Positions 44,231 through 53,520 are shown, counted from the stretch's first letter. The stretch: DNA of 64,000 nt from Cohnella sp. OV330 (GCF_900112065.1 NZ_FOKE01000005.1:434001-498000); one strand, 5' to 3'. The notes: generated by a model from the sequence alone, not told the origin. Numbers and translations are program-made.

Positions 44231-45088
44231 TCAGCGGATCAAACGCTGGCGCTGCGCCTCGAACAGCAGCACCGTGGCGGCCATCGCGACGTTCAGCGAC
44301 TCGGCATAACCGGTCATCGGGATAATAATCGGCCGATCGATGAGCGCCGACGCGTCCGCCGACAGCCCCGCGCCCTCGTTGCCGAAGAGCAGCCAGACGT
44401 CGCCGCCGGTCAGATCGATCTCGTAGCAGGAAAGCTCCGCCTGCAGGCTTGTACCGTACAACACCGCGCCCTGCCGCTTCGCTTCGGGCAGGAGCTCGCT
44501 CAGCTCGGCCTCGATCGTCGGCACGCGGAAAAGCGAGCCCATCGTGGCGCGAATCGTCTTGGCGTTGTACAGATCGGCCGTGCCCTTGCCCAGCACGACG
44601 GCAGAGGCGCCGCTCGCCGCCGCGCATCGCACGATCGTGCCGACGTTGCCGGGGTCCTGCACGCCATCGAGCACGACGACGGGTCCTCTACGGTGTATGT
44701 CGATCGCGTCGTTCGCGCTGCTGACGAAGAGCGCGGCCGGGTCGACGTTTCGCTTCAGCGCCACCGCAAAAACAGGCTGAGGCGTCTCGGTCTCGCTGCA
44801 CTTGGCGATAATGTCCGGCGACGCCGGGACCCAGGCCGTCGCAGCGGCCGCCCCTTCGCCCGATCCGGCGCGCTCCGCATACGGCATCAGCTCTTCGGGC
44901 AAGCCGTATCCCTCGTCGAAGACGACCGCCTCGAGCGGCCATCCCGCTTTCAGCGCTTCCTGGACCAGATGGACGCCCTCCAGCTTGAAGCGCCCGCTCT
45001 GCTGCCGGTATTTGCGCTCGGACAGCTTGGCCCATGCTTTTACGCGAGGATTGGCGAGCGAGGCGAGCGCAGGCTCAAAGGCTGGCAT
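44231..45088 (-). CDS. TrmH/SpoU-family RNA 2'-O-methyltransferase
   Basis: A 285-residue SPOUT methyltransferase. The N-terminal substrate-binding part is NPRVKAWAKLSERKYRQQSGRFKLEG. The trefoil-knot SAM domain shows VVVLDGVQDPGNVGTIVRCAAASGA, LLFGNEGAGLS and IPMTGYAESLNVAMAATVLLFE, the three SpoU motifs. It probably methylates 23S rRNA. The ATG overlaps the ktr gene end by 14 bases. sspI nearby repeats the arrangement seen in Bacillus around ysgA. Confidence 0.9.
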   Translation of the reverse strand: MPAFEPALASLANPRVKAWAKLSERKYRQQSGRFKLEGVHLVQEALKAGWPLEAVVFDEGYGLPEELMPYAERAGSGEGAAAATAWVPASPDIIAKCSETETPQPVFAVALKRNVDPAALFVSSANDAIDIHRRGPVVVLDGVQDPGNVGTIVRCAAASGASAVVLGKGTADLYNAKTIRATMGSLFRVPTIEAELSELLPEAKRQGAVLYGTSLQAELSCYEIDLTGGDVWLLFGNEGAGLSADASALIDRPIIIPMTGYAESLNVAMAATVLLFEAQRQRLIR

Positions 45089-45749
45089 AGGCTTGCTCCA
45101 ATTGGGTCAGCTGACCGTTATTGCCGACGATGACGAGCACGTCGTTGCGCTGCAGCGGCTTGTCCGCCCGCGGCGTCACGTCCATTTTTTCCCCGCCGTG
45201 CTTGATCGCCATGACGTTGCACCCGAATTTGACGCGAAAATCGAGTTCTCGCAGCGTCTTGCCGGCCATGTTCGATGGGACCTGCAGCTCGACGATGCTG
45301 TAGTCAGGAGAAAGCTCGATATGCTCGATAATGTTCGGAGAGATGAGATGGTGCGCGACTCGCAGCCCCATGTCCCGTTCGGGGAACACGACTTTGTCGG
45401 CGCCGATCTTGCTCAGCACCTTGCCGTGAAGCTCGTTCTGCGCCTTTACGATGATTCTCGGCACGCCTAGGTCCTTAAGAATCAGCGTCGTCAAGATGCT
45501 CGCCTGGATGTCCTGGCCGATCGCGACGACCACGACGTCCAGATTGCGGATGCCGAGCGCCTTAAGCGCTTCCTCGTCGGTCGAATCCGCGGAGACGGCG
45601 TGCGTGACCACGTTCGCCATATCCTGCACGCGCTCCTGGTTCTCGTCGACCGCGAGCACTTCGTATCCCATTTTCGCCAGATACTGGGCGACGCTCGCGC
45701 CGAAGCGACCGAGACCTATGACGGCGAATTGCTTTTTGCCCTTGGCCAT
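45075..45749 (-). CDS. Ktr/Trk potassium-uptake regulatory subunit (RCK)
   Basis: A 224-residue cytoplasmic KtrA/KtrC-type gating protein. The RCK_N Rossmann part is FAVIGLGRFGASVAQYLAKMGYEVLAVDEN; the RCK_C domain (about 140-222) ends NDVLVIVGNNGQLTQLEQAY. It binds nucleotides and, in relatives, c-di-AMP, and regulates a KtrB/KtrD channel encoded elsewhere. GGAGG lies upstream of the ATG. Confidence 0.92.
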   Translation of the reverse strand: MAKGKKQFAVIGLGRFGASVAQYLAKMGYEVLAVDENQERVQDMANVVTHAVSADSTDEEALKALGIRNLDVVVVAIGQDIQASILTTLILKDLGVPRIIVKAQNELHGKVLSKIGADKVVFPERDMGLRVAHHLISPNIIEHIELSPDYSIVELQVPSNMAGKTLRELDFRVKFGCNVMAIKHGGEKMDVTPRADKPLQRNDVLVIVGNNGQLTQLEQAYASL

Positions 45750-45918
45750 GCCGAAGGTTCCTCCTCGTTGCTGCCTTGCCGGCTTCGCTTTTCGTGTTTT
45801 CCATTATAACACGGACCCGCGCGCCGGATAACCGCCATTCGGGACGGAGACGCTATATTGGCGGCAGGCCCGGTCACGCCCCGGTCTGCGGACGACCGCT
45901 TCGAGGAGGATCAGAGCC

Positions 45919-46161
45919 ATGAACATCACCCTGCGAGAAGCCATCTTCAAACGCGTCGAAGGCAAAAGCAAGGCCGAGCTCAGGGCCACGATCGAGGATT
46001 CGATCGGCAATGCCGAAGTGACGCTGCCCGGCATCGGCGTGCTATTCGAGATGATCTGGACCCATAGCGCCGAGGAAACGCGCGAGCAGCTGGTCGACAC
46101 CTTGCATGCCCAGCTCGCGGCGCGAACCCAGGGAACGGAAGACGTGCCCTCGCCCTCTTGA
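45919..46161 (+). CDS. sspI: Small acid-soluble spore protein I
   Basis: An 80-residue protein that matches SspI: NITLREAIFKRVEGKSKAEL, then LPGIGVLFEMIWTHSAEETREQLVDTL. It is a minor spore-core protein made in the forespore, which supports a spore-forming host. GGAGG lies about nine bases before the ATG. The C-terminus is about ten residues longer than usual. Convergent with phnM, only six bases apart. Confidence 0.9.
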   Translation: MNITLREAIFKRVEGKSKAELRATIEDSIGNAEVTLPGIGVLFEMIWTHSAEETREQLVDTLHAQLAARTQGTEDVPSPS

Positions 46162-46167
46162 TCTCCT

Positions 46168-47337
46168 TTAGATCCGGTAATCCCTCGTCTGCGACACGAC
46201 CGTCCCTTCGACGATCGTATCGGTGACGACGGGCACGTCGCCGATCGTACGGACGACGAGCAGGTCCGCATGCTTGCCGAGCTCGATCGAGCCGAAGCTC
46301 GCTGCTTGCCCCAGCGCCGCAGCCGGTTCGAGCGATGCCATCCGCACGGCCTCATGGAGCGGAATGCCTTCGGCATGCATGGCGAACAACGATTGAAGCA
46401 GCGACGCCGGATGATAATCGGAGCAAACGATGTCGGCGGCGCCGGCCCTGACGGCCTCCATCGCCGTCAGGTTTTTGTCGTGCGAGCCGCCGCGCACGAT
46501 GTTCGGAGCGCCTACGCATATTTTCATTCCTTTTCCCGATGCGTATGCGGCCGTCTCGAGATTGAGCGGAAATTCGCTGATAGAAGCGCCGTACGCCATC
46601 GACCGGTCCGCCTGCTCGGGCGTATCGTCGTCGTGCGACGCGACTGCGATGCCATGCTCCCGGGCCAAGGCGGTAAGCTGACGCAGCTTATCCCAATCGA
46701 TCAGCGCCCTGCGCGCCTGCAGTTCCTCGACGATCCGCTCGCACTCCTCCGCGTCGACGCCCTGATTTTTCATGACATATCGTTGAAAAGCGCCCGGACG
46801 GCGATATTGACCTTGACCCGGCGCATGGTCCATCAGCGATAAATAATCGATCTGCCCTTCGCGAATCAGACGTTCGGCGAGCGGGAAGCCGGTCAGATGC
46901 GACACCTCGTAACGAAGGTGCACGCGATGGCGAATCATCGACCGCGCGCCGCTAAGCCGCCGGATTGTCCCGATCATCTCCGACACGAGATGCTCGCCCC
47001 TGAGACTAAGGCCCACGCCGAGCGACAACGAATGGTACATCGTCGTGATGCCATGTCCGGCGAGCTTGCGCTCGAATTGCAAAAACGCCATCTCCAGGGG
47101 AAACAGCGTATTCGGGCGCGGCTCGACTTCCTTTTCGATCGCGTCGCAGTGGATATCGACGAGGCCCGGCAGCACGAATGCGCCGTCCGCGTCGATCGTG
47201 GGCGCGTCTTCGCCGACTCCGCGCTCGCCGCTGCTCCCGATCCGGGCGATACGTCCGTTTTCGACGAAGATATCGGCTTGCTCTACGCCCCCGGGAAGCA
47301 CGATTTTGCCATTGCGAATCCACAGCTTTTTTTCCAT
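46168..47337 (-). CDS. phnM: PhnM-like phosphonate-metabolism amidohydrolase
   Basis: A 389-residue amidohydrolase that resembles alpha-D-ribose 1-methylphosphonate 5-triphosphate diphosphatase. Metal-site segments are LPGLVDIHCDAIEKEVEPRP at the N-terminal side, SLMDHAPGQGQYR, VASHDDDTPEQ and VCSDYHPASLL. The ATG at 47337 has GGGGGAG eight bases upstream; 45 open codons before it are rejected. No other C-P lyase gene is adjacent, so it is either an isolated remnant or serves another substrate. Confidence 0.87.
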   Translation of the reverse strand: MEKKLWIRNGKIVLPGGVEQADIFVENGRIARIGSSGERGVGEDAPTIDADGAFVLPGLVDIHCDAIEKEVEPRPNTLFPLEMAFLQFERKLAGHGITTMYHSLSLGVGLSLRGEHLVSEMIGTIRRLSGARSMIRHRVHLRYEVSHLTGFPLAERLIREGQIDYLSLMDHAPGQGQYRRPGAFQRYVMKNQGVDAEECERIVEELQARRALIDWDKLRQLTALAREHGIAVASHDDDTPEQADRSMAYGASISEFPLNLETAAYASGKGMKICVGAPNIVRGGSHDKNLTAMEAVRAGAADIVCSDYHPASLLQSLFAMHAEGIPLHEAVRMASLEPAAALGQAASFGSIELGKHADLLVVRTIGDVPVVTDTIVEGTVVSQTRDYRI

Positions 47338-47481
47338 TGTCAGCTCTCCCCCGACCATTCCATCTACAATAAGAATAGTATTCCACAAACGCCCTCGCAG
47401 GAGCAACATCGGGCGTTCGATGGGGAGACTGTGCGGTTGCGTTCGACGCGAATTGGCCGTATTCGAGCCCATGCCGAGTCG

Positions 47482-49203
47482 TCAGTCCAATTCGGCCCGG
47501 GAGAACAGATCCCGGATCAGCCCGTCGTCCTCGCAGGCGGACTTAAAGGCGCGGGCGAAGCGGACGATCGCCTCCAGGTCGCCGGAGTAAGCGCTGAACA
47601 TGCCCGCCTCGGGATCGAACCGAACGACGCCGGACAGCTCGGGCATCCGCTCCTCCAGGAACACGGCAGCCAGCGAAGCCCAATCGTAGCCGCTGCCTTC
47701 GAAGCCTTCGTCCTCCCGCATGCGGAACAAATCCTGCTTGTAAATGCCGGCGCTCAAAATGACGGATGCGCTATCGCCGTGCCGGGCGAGCTTAAATGGG
47801 GCCAGCTCCTCGTCCAGCTCGCGCTGCTCCCCGCCGCTTCGACCGCCCGCCCCGGCTTCGTTTCTCAACTGCGCGATCAATTGCGCCGACGCTTCGTCGG
47901 TGAACCGCAACCCGCCGTTTTCCGATACGATCAGCCCCTGCTGCATCCGTTGGTCCAACCAATCCGACACGAACCCCGGCGCATAGCCGTTCGTGGCGAA
48001 TCCTTCGCCGAACGCGAGCATGTCCGGATAGCGTTTCAGATAAGCTTCCCGGTCGGTCTGCGGATACTTCTTGGTATACAGCCAAAACTGCACGTCGTAC
48101 ATCAGCGTCGACAGCTTGTCGGCGTGGAGGGAAAAGAAGCCTTTCTCCGCTACGATTTTTCTGCATACGGCGCGGATAAGCTCCTCGACCGCTTCGAATT
48201 CGGTCGCATGGCCGCACAGCTCCGCCAGCAACGGCGTAAACTGGCCGTCGGTCACCCGCAGCAAATCCTGCTCCGCATCCGCTTCCGAAGTGTCGAACGC
48301 TTCCTCGTTCACCAGCCCGCGGATAAAATCTTCGAAGTTCGAGGCCAGAAAGGTGATGCGGTAATCCCTCTCCTGATCGACATGTACGACCTGGGGCTCC
48401 CCTTGCGGTCCGCAGTCGCGGTAATCGAGCATGACAACGTCATGGCCGGCGGACGGGCAGTCGCAAAAAACGACTCCGATAGCGGGATAGCCCCACTCTT
48501 CGATCATGAACGGACTTCCGAACTCTCCGCTTAGCGAATAGCTTTTGTCCCGGCCGATGCCCATGATGCCCGTTATCGCGATATGGTCGTCCGCCCAGGA
48601 AGTCGCCTCTTTCGTCGGAAAACACGTGTTGCGCGGGATGCCTCCGTTTTGCAGCTTCATCAGGTGAATGTACGAGGCCGGCAGCTTGTAGCCCAGCTCC
48701 TCCTCCACCTCGGCGATCAGCTCGTCCGTGGGCGGATCCGACACGAAGGCTTCGCGCGCAAAATCGCTGTCTTCCCAAAAATCCGAAAAATCCAATTGCT
48801 CGAAGGGCACTTCGGAGTGGACGCGAGTCGACATCGGCTTGGCTGCGAGCTGCTCGGCTTCCGATCGGCTCAATCTCAGCAGCTTCCTCGCCAGCTCATC
48901 CGAAGGATCCAAGCGGATCGCTTGCTCGAATGCCGCAATCGCCTCCTCGTAACGATCCAGATAGTAGTAGGAATACCCGGCCCGAAAATGCCACAGCGCG
49001 TCCGAGACGCCCTGCTCGGCCACCGATCGCAACAATGTCAGCGCCTCCTCGTAACGATCGAGGTTGTTATAGGCTCTTGCCAGGTGGCTGGTAAGCGTGT
49101 AGTCCCGCTCATCCGGGGGAATCCGCTCGATCGCGTCGACGATTTTGCCGTAATTGCTCTTGCGATGCCAGACATTCAGTTGCTCGATCAAGTCTTTGGC
49201 CAC
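47482..49203 (-). CDS. TPR plus SMI1/KNR4 protein with Imm51-like C-terminus
   Basis: A 573-residue three-part protein. TPR-like helices (about 10-100: LARAYNNLDRYEEALTLLRSVAEQG, YYLDRYEEAIAAFEQAIRLDP) precede a SMI1/KNR4 domain (about 130-300: DELIAEVEEELGYKLPASYIHLMKLQNGG). A C-terminal ~85-residue segment (GSGYDWASLAAVFLEERMPEL, FDPEAGMFSAYSGDLEAIVRFA) resembles immunity protein 51. SMI1 and Imm51 domains are common in immunity proteins against contact toxins. GTG at 49203 follows GGAGGG by eight bases. No toxin gene lies beside it. Confidence 0.75.
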   Translation of the reverse strand: MAKDLIEQLNVWHRKSNYGKIVDAIERIPPDERDYTLTSHLARAYNNLDRYEEALTLLRSVAEQGVSDALWHFRAGYSYYYLDRYEEAIAAFEQAIRLDPSDELARKLLRLSRSEAEQLAAKPMSTRVHSEVPFEQLDFSDFWEDSDFAREAFVSDPPTDELIAEVEEELGYKLPASYIHLMKLQNGGIPRNTCFPTKEATSWADDHIAITGIMGIGRDKSYSLSGEFGSPFMIEEWGYPAIGVVFCDCPSAGHDVVMLDYRDCGPQGEPQVVHVDQERDYRITFLASNFEDFIRGLVNEEAFDTSEADAEQDLLRVTDGQFTPLLAELCGHATEFEAVEELIRAVCRKIVAEKGFFSLHADKLSTLMYDVQFWLYTKKYPQTDREAYLKRYPDMLAFGEGFATNGYAPGFVSDWLDQRMQQGLIVSENGGLRFTDEASAQLIAQLRNEAGAGGRSGGEQRELDEELAPFKLARHGDSASVILSAGIYKQDLFRMREDEGFEGSGYDWASLAAVFLEERMPELSGVVRFDPEAGMFSAYSGDLEAIVRFARAFKSACEDDGLIRDLFSRAELD

Positions 49204-49330
49204 GTTCGGCGCCCTCCGATTATGTATGAATTTGGATGTTTCAAAATAGAACCAATTGAATTTACCCAAATTTTACTTATTTCAACTGCATTTGACCAAT
49301 TCGGAGGCATTATTCTTGTCGGTCATACGA

Positions 49331-49363
49331 AAAAGCCCGTACGGCCTTCATCCGTACGGGCTT
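49331..49363 (-). terminator. Terminator of the Gfo/Idh oxidoreductase gene
   Basis: AAGCCCGTACGG pairs perfectly with CCGTACGGGCTT around a seven-base loop, and the minus strand continues TTTCG. Confidence 0.85.
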
Positions 49364-49391
49364 CTGTTACTCAGGGCATGATTAGCCAGCC

Positions 49392-50495
49392 TTACTCGAA
49401 TCCGCCTTCAGGCATGATCGCCGGACGCTCGGCGAGCGGCTCGAGCGCGATGTGCCGGTCTTCGGCAGATGCCTGCAGCAGGCCGTTCATCGTCTCGAGT
49501 ACGTGCAGCGCCAGTCTGCCGGATGCGCGATGCGGGCGGTTCTCCGCGATGGCGCGCGCCATGTCGATGACGCCGATGCCGCGCATGTTGTCGTCATAAC
49601 CGAACGCAAGGGATACATCCTCGTAGTCGCCGCCCGGCTTTTTGAGCTTGACGGGACCGCCGAACGTATTCGGATCCGGTACGCGCAGCGTGCCTTCGGT
49701 GCCGTGAATCTCGATCATGTTGGTCAAATTCGTGCCGGCCGCGACGTCGAAACTCGTGATCAGCGTACCTACCGCGCCGGACGCGAAGTCCAGAACGCCT
49801 GCGATATGCGTCGGCGTCTCGACGGGAATGCGCTCGCCCTTCTTGGACCCGCTGCCGACGACGCGCTCGGGCAACGAAATCGCCGCCGATGCGGTGACGC
49901 GACGGATGCCGCCGAGCAGGAAAATGAAGGCGGTCAGATAATACGGTCCCATGTCGAACAGCGGGCCGCCGCCCTTTTGGTAGAAGAACACCGGATCCGG
50001 ATGCCAAGCTTCGGGGCCGCTGCCCATCATAAAGCCCGTCGCCGCGATCGGCCGGCCGATCGCGCCTTCGTCGATCAGCTTGCGGCAAGTCTGAATGCCG
50101 CCGCCCAGGAACGTCTCAGGCGCGCAGGCGATGCGCAGCCCCTTGGACTCGGCCAGCGCGACGACGTCGCGACCGTCCTGAAGCTCGACAGCAAGCGGCT
50201 TTTCCAGGTAGACATGCTTGCCCGCTTCGAGCGCGCGGCGGCTGATCTCGGCGTGGGACGCCGGGATGGTCAGGTTGACGACGATATCGATCTCGGGGTC
50301 CGCGAGCAGCTCCTCGACGGTATATGCTTTCGGCACGCCGAACTCCTGCGCGCGCGAGCGCGCACGTTCGACATCGATGTCCGCGCACGCCACGACCTGC
50401 ACGTCGGACGAGGCCGTAAGGTTTTTCAAGTATATCGCGCTAATATTGCCGCAGCCGATCAAGCCGATCCGATTATTGCTCACGTTTATCATCAT
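49392..50495 (-). CDS. Gfo/Idh/MocA-family NAD(P)-dependent oxidoreductase
   Basis: A 367-residue sugar or inositol dehydrogenase-like protein. The Rossmann domain starts NRIGLIGCGNISAIYLKNL and includes the EKPLAVELQDGRDVV motif; the C-terminal domain has GGGPLFDMGPYYLTAFIFLLGGI, where the metal-free active-site Asp/Tyr region lies. Either of two adjacent ATGs (50495 or 50492) can serve, after AAGGAG. A single-gene unit with its own terminator; substrate unknown. Confidence 0.88.
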   Translation of the reverse strand: MMINVSNNRIGLIGCGNISAIYLKNLTASSDVQVVACADIDVERARSRAQEFGVPKAYTVEELLADPEIDIVVNLTIPASHAEISRRALEAGKHVYLEKPLAVELQDGRDVVALAESKGLRIACAPETFLGGGIQTCRKLIDEGAIGRPIAATGFMMGSGPEAWHPDPVFFYQKGGGPLFDMGPYYLTAFIFLLGGIRRVTASAAISLPERVVGSGSKKGERIPVETPTHIAGVLDFASGAVGTLITSFDVAAGTNLTNMIEIHGTEGTLRVPDPNTFGGPVKLKKPGGDYEDVSLAFGYDDNMRGIGVIDMARAIAENRPHRASGRLALHVLETMNGLLQASAEDRHIALEPLAERPAIMPEGGFE

Positions 50496-50524
50496 ACTCC
50501 TTCGCGATTGGGTTAATCGCTTCC

Positions 50525-50540
50525 ATTATAACGCTTGCAG
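50525..50540 (-). promoter_or_regulatory. TATAAT with cre-like element before the oxidoreductase gene
   Basis: On the minus strand CTGCAAGCGTTATAAT ends in the -10 and fits the CcpA cre consensus WTGNAARCGNWWWCAW at all but two positions. Binding there would repress in rich carbon. Confidence 0.4.
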
Positions 50541-50596
50541 CCCACGCATTGTTGTCCGTTTATTGTTCGATTTTGGGCCAGCGCGCAAAAAACCGA

Positions 50597-50631
50597 TTGC
50601 AAAACGCGTCCATGATCCCTATAATCATGGA
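50597..50631 (+). promoter_or_regulatory. Promoter of the TrxB-like gene with inverted repeat
   Basis: TTGCAA (50597-50602) and TATAAT (50620-50625) are spaced by 17 bp. The inverted repeat TCCATGAT-N7-ATCATGGA (50609-50631) spans the -10 and is a likely repressor site. Confidence 0.6.
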
Positions 50632-50668
50632 TATAAAGAATCTATAATATCATTTAAGGAGAATGCAT

Positions 50669-51601
50669 ATGGAACAGCTACTGGATGCTGCGGTCATCGG
50701 AGGCGGGCCGGCGGGCTTGAATGCGGCGCTCGTGCTGGGGAGAGCCAGGAAAAACGTAATCGTGATCGACGAAGGTCTCCCGCGCAATCGAGTTACGCAT
50801 GAGTCGCACGGATTTTTGACGCGTGACGGGATTAAGCCCGATGAATTCAGGCGGATTGCCGTCGAGCAGATTGGCGCTTACCCCTCGGTCCGTTTCGCCT
50901 CGGACATCGCCGTCGAGACGACAGGCACGGACGGCGACTTCAGAATCATGACCAAGCGAGGCGATGACTATCGGGCGAAAAAGCTGCTGTTCGCCGTCGG
51001 CAAGAAGGATCGCCTGCCCGAAATCGACGGTCTGACCGACGTATATGGGAAAAGCGCGTTCGTCTGCCCTTATTGCGACGGCTGGGAGCTGCGCGATCGA
51101 CCGCTTGCCGTCATCGCCAAAGGCGAGCGCGCGTTTCATTTCGCCAAGACGATCCTCGGCTGGTCGGACCGCATCGCCTTGTGCACCGACGGACCCGACG
51201 AACTGACGGACGGGCAGCGCGAGGAACTGCGCGTAAGGGGCATCCCGTTATTCGATGCGCCGATCCGCCGGATCGTGTCAGAGCACGGCATGGTGAGCCG
51301 GGTTGAGCTTGAAGACGGCGCCAGCGTCTCTTGCACCGGCATCTTTTTCGCGCCGACGCTCTTGCCGGGCTCGGATCTGCCCAGGTCGCTCGGATGCGAG
51401 CTGACCCCGACCGGCAGCGTCGCGGTGACCGATGCCTTGGGCAAGTCGAGCGTACCGGGCGTATATGTCGCCGGCGATATCGCGACAGAGCTCAATCAGC
51501 TCATTCAGGCCGCCGCTATGGGCGCAATGGCCGGCGCCGGCATTAACGCCGAGCTGCTGGCGGAGGCCTGGGAAGCGCGGGGACGGGCGATGTCGTCCTG
51601 A
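50669..51601 (+). CDS. Thioredoxin-reductase-like flavoprotein
   Basis: A 310-residue NAD(P)/FAD-dependent oxidoreductase. FAD binding is through DAAVIGGGPAGLNAALVLGRA, the redox pair is in VCPYCDGWE (about residue 130), and the C-terminal FAD motif is VPGVYVAGDIATELNQLIQAAAMGAMAG. Small homologues in Firmicutes reduce thioredoxin-like partners or small thiols. The ATG at 50669 has AGGAG seven bases upstream; an ATG two codons earlier is too close. Regulated by an inverted repeat at its promoter; a shared terminator separates it from prfC. Confidence 0.87.
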   Translation: MEQLLDAAVIGGGPAGLNAALVLGRARKNVIVIDEGLPRNRVTHESHGFLTRDGIKPDEFRRIAVEQIGAYPSVRFASDIAVETTGTDGDFRIMTKRGDDYRAKKLLFAVGKKDRLPEIDGLTDVYGKSAFVCPYCDGWELRDRPLAVIAKGERAFHFAKTILGWSDRIALCTDGPDELTDGQREELRVRGIPLFDAPIRRIVSEHGMVSRVELEDGASVSCTGIFFAPTLLPGSDLPRSLGCELTPTGSVAVTDALGKSSVPGVYVAGDIATELNQLIQAAAMGAMAGAGINAELLAEAWEARGRAMSS

Positions 51602-51734
51602 CCGTAGACATGAGAAAGCGCCGAAAACGGTCTATGACAAACAGTTCCGCCACGGGCCCATAGTCCGACCCTCCCTGCCATTTGCCTTGCCACAAGGAGC
51701 AACTTCCTCATCCGGCGGCTCGCGCCGACAGCAA

Positions 51735-51766
51735 AACCCCGACCGCAATCGGCCGGGGTTTTTGCC
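51735..51766. terminator. Bidirectional terminator between TrxB-like gene and prfC
   Basis: CCCCGACCG pairs with CGGCCGGGG (one mismatch). TTTTTG follows on the plus strand and TTTTGC on the minus strand, serving both convergent genes. Confidence 0.8.
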
Positions 51767-51783
51767 TGCTAAATCTTTTTCGC

Positions 51784-53370
51784 TTAAGGTGCCGTCTCCA
51801 GGAACTTCACGTCCGGCATGCGGTCCACAGCGGTACGCATCGCGTACTCGTTTTCGAACAGCGCAACGTTGTTGTCGTTCTTGTCCTTGACGAGCGTCGA
51901 GTTGATGCGGAACTTGGAGGCGTCAAGGTTGTCGGCGACGATCCAGCGAGCGAACTGGAACTGCGTGCGCGCGAGCTGGATGTCTACGCCGTACTCGTTT
52001 TTCATGCGGTATTCGAAGACGTCGAATTGGAGCTGTCCGACGACGCCGAGATACGTATCCTCGAACGGGCCGATCGAGCGGAACACCTGCACCATGCCCT
52101 CTTCGGTCAGCTGATCGAGCCCTTTAAGATATTGCTTCTGCTTCAGCGCGTTTTTGACCGACACCTTGGCGAAGATCTCGGGCGAGAACGTCGGCAGCTC
52201 GTCGAACGTCAGGTTCGCGCCCTGGGCGAGGCTGTCGCCGATGCGGAAAATGCCCGGATCGAACAAACCGATAATGTCGCCGGGATAAGCGGTGTCGACG
52301 ATGTCGCGATCCTGCGCGAGAAATTGCTGCGGCTGGGACAGCTTGATGTCCTTGCCCGCGCGCACGTGCTTGACGGACATGCCGCGCTCGAACTTGCCGG
52401 AGCAGATGCGCAGGAAGGCGATGCGGTCGCGGTGAGCGGGGTTCATGTTCGCTTGGATCTTGAAAATGTAGCCGGAAAACTTCTCGTCGTCCGGCTCGAC
52501 TTCGCCGTCCGTCGTACGGCGCGACGTCGGCGCGGGGGCCAGCTGCAGGAAGTTCTCGAGGAACGTCTGCACGCCGAAGTTGTTGACGGCGCTGCCGAAG
52601 AAGACCGGCGTCAACTCGCCCGCGCGCACCTTTTCATAGTCGAACGGATCGCCTGCGACGTCGAGCAGCTCGAGATCCTGCGCCAGCTGGTCGGCGAGAT
52701 AGTCGCCCGCCATCTCGCGGATCGCCGGATCGTTGTAGTCGGCGGCCGGGCGAACCTCGATCGTCGAGTGGTCGTTGCCCTGGAACAGCTCGACCTGCTT
52801 CTTCATGCGGTCGTAGACGCCGCACAGCTCGCGGCCCATGCCGATCGGCCAGTTCATCGGTACCGACCGGATGCCGAGCACGCGCTCGATCTCCTCGAGC
52901 AGCTCGAACGGATTCTGTCCTTCGCGGTCGAGCTTGTTGATGAAGGTGAAGATCGGAATGCCTCGCTTGCGGCATACCTGAAACAGCTTGATCGTCTGCG
53001 CCTCGACGCCCTTGGCGACGTCGATGAGCATGACCGCGCTGTCGGCGGCGGTCAGCGTGCGGTACGTGTCTTCGCTGAAGTCCTGGTGACCGGGGGTGTC
53101 CAGGATGTTCACGTTTTTGCCGGCATACTGGAACTGCATGACCGACGAAGTGACGGAGATCCCCCGCTGCTTCTCGATTTCCATCCAGTCGCTGGTCGCG
53201 TGGCGGGCGGCTTTGCGCGCCTTGACCGAGCCGGCGATATGAATCGCGCCCCCGTACAGCAGCAGCTTTTCGGTCAGCGTCGTTTTGCCCGCATCGGGGT
53301 GGGAAATTATCGCGAAGGTGCGGCGCTTCGCCACTTCCTGCTTAAGTTCGTCGCGGATCGCTTTGCTCAT
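51784..53370 (-). CDS. prfC: Peptide chain release factor 3
   Basis: A 528-residue GTPase that recycles class I release factors from the ribosome. G motifs are SHPDAGKTTLTEKLLLYGGAIH (G1), QRGISVTSSVMQF (G2), DTPGHQDFSEDTYRTL (G3) and FINKLDREGQNP (G4). Length and the EF-G-like domain order are normal for RF3. The ATG at 53370 follows AGAGGA, and a TATAAT lies about 50 bases upstream. A housekeeping gene. Confidence 0.95.
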   Translation of the reverse strand: MSKAIRDELKQEVAKRRTFAIISHPDAGKTTLTEKLLLYGGAIHIAGSVKARKAARHATSDWMEIEKQRGISVTSSVMQFQYAGKNVNILDTPGHQDFSEDTYRTLTAADSAVMLIDVAKGVEAQTIKLFQVCRKRGIPIFTFINKLDREGQNPFELLEEIERVLGIRSVPMNWPIGMGRELCGVYDRMKKQVELFQGNDHSTIEVRPAADYNDPAIREMAGDYLADQLAQDLELLDVAGDPFDYEKVRAGELTPVFFGSAVNNFGVQTFLENFLQLAPAPTSRRTTDGEVEPDDEKFSGYIFKIQANMNPAHRDRIAFLRICSGKFERGMSVKHVRAGKDIKLSQPQQFLAQDRDIVDTAYPGDIIGLFDPGIFRIGDSLAQGANLTFDELPTFSPEIFAKVSVKNALKQKQYLKGLDQLTEEGMVQVFRSIGPFEDTYLGVVGQLQFDVFEYRMKNEYGVDIQLARTQFQFARWIVADNLDASKFRINSTLVKDKNDNNVALFENEYAMRTAVDRMPDVKFLETAP

Positions 53371-53520
53371 GAATCACGGATTCCTCTCTTGGACAATATG
53401 GCAAATTACATTATAGCATATTGTGCCCGGCCAGGGAGGTGAACCCGCGCTGCGGCACGCGGGCACAGACGGTGGAATCGCGCATATTTGCGCGATGGCC
53501 TGCAGTTCCCGCGCCTAGGC

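Noticed and set aside
44099..45133. 344-codon plus-strand ORF
   Set aside because: Antisense to the SpoU methyltransferase gene.
46897..48534. 545-codon plus-strand ORF
   Set aside because: Antisense to phnM and the SMI1 protein; no recognisable domain.
51682..53442. 586-codon plus-strand ORF
   Set aside because: Antisense to prfC; composition-driven open frame without motifs.
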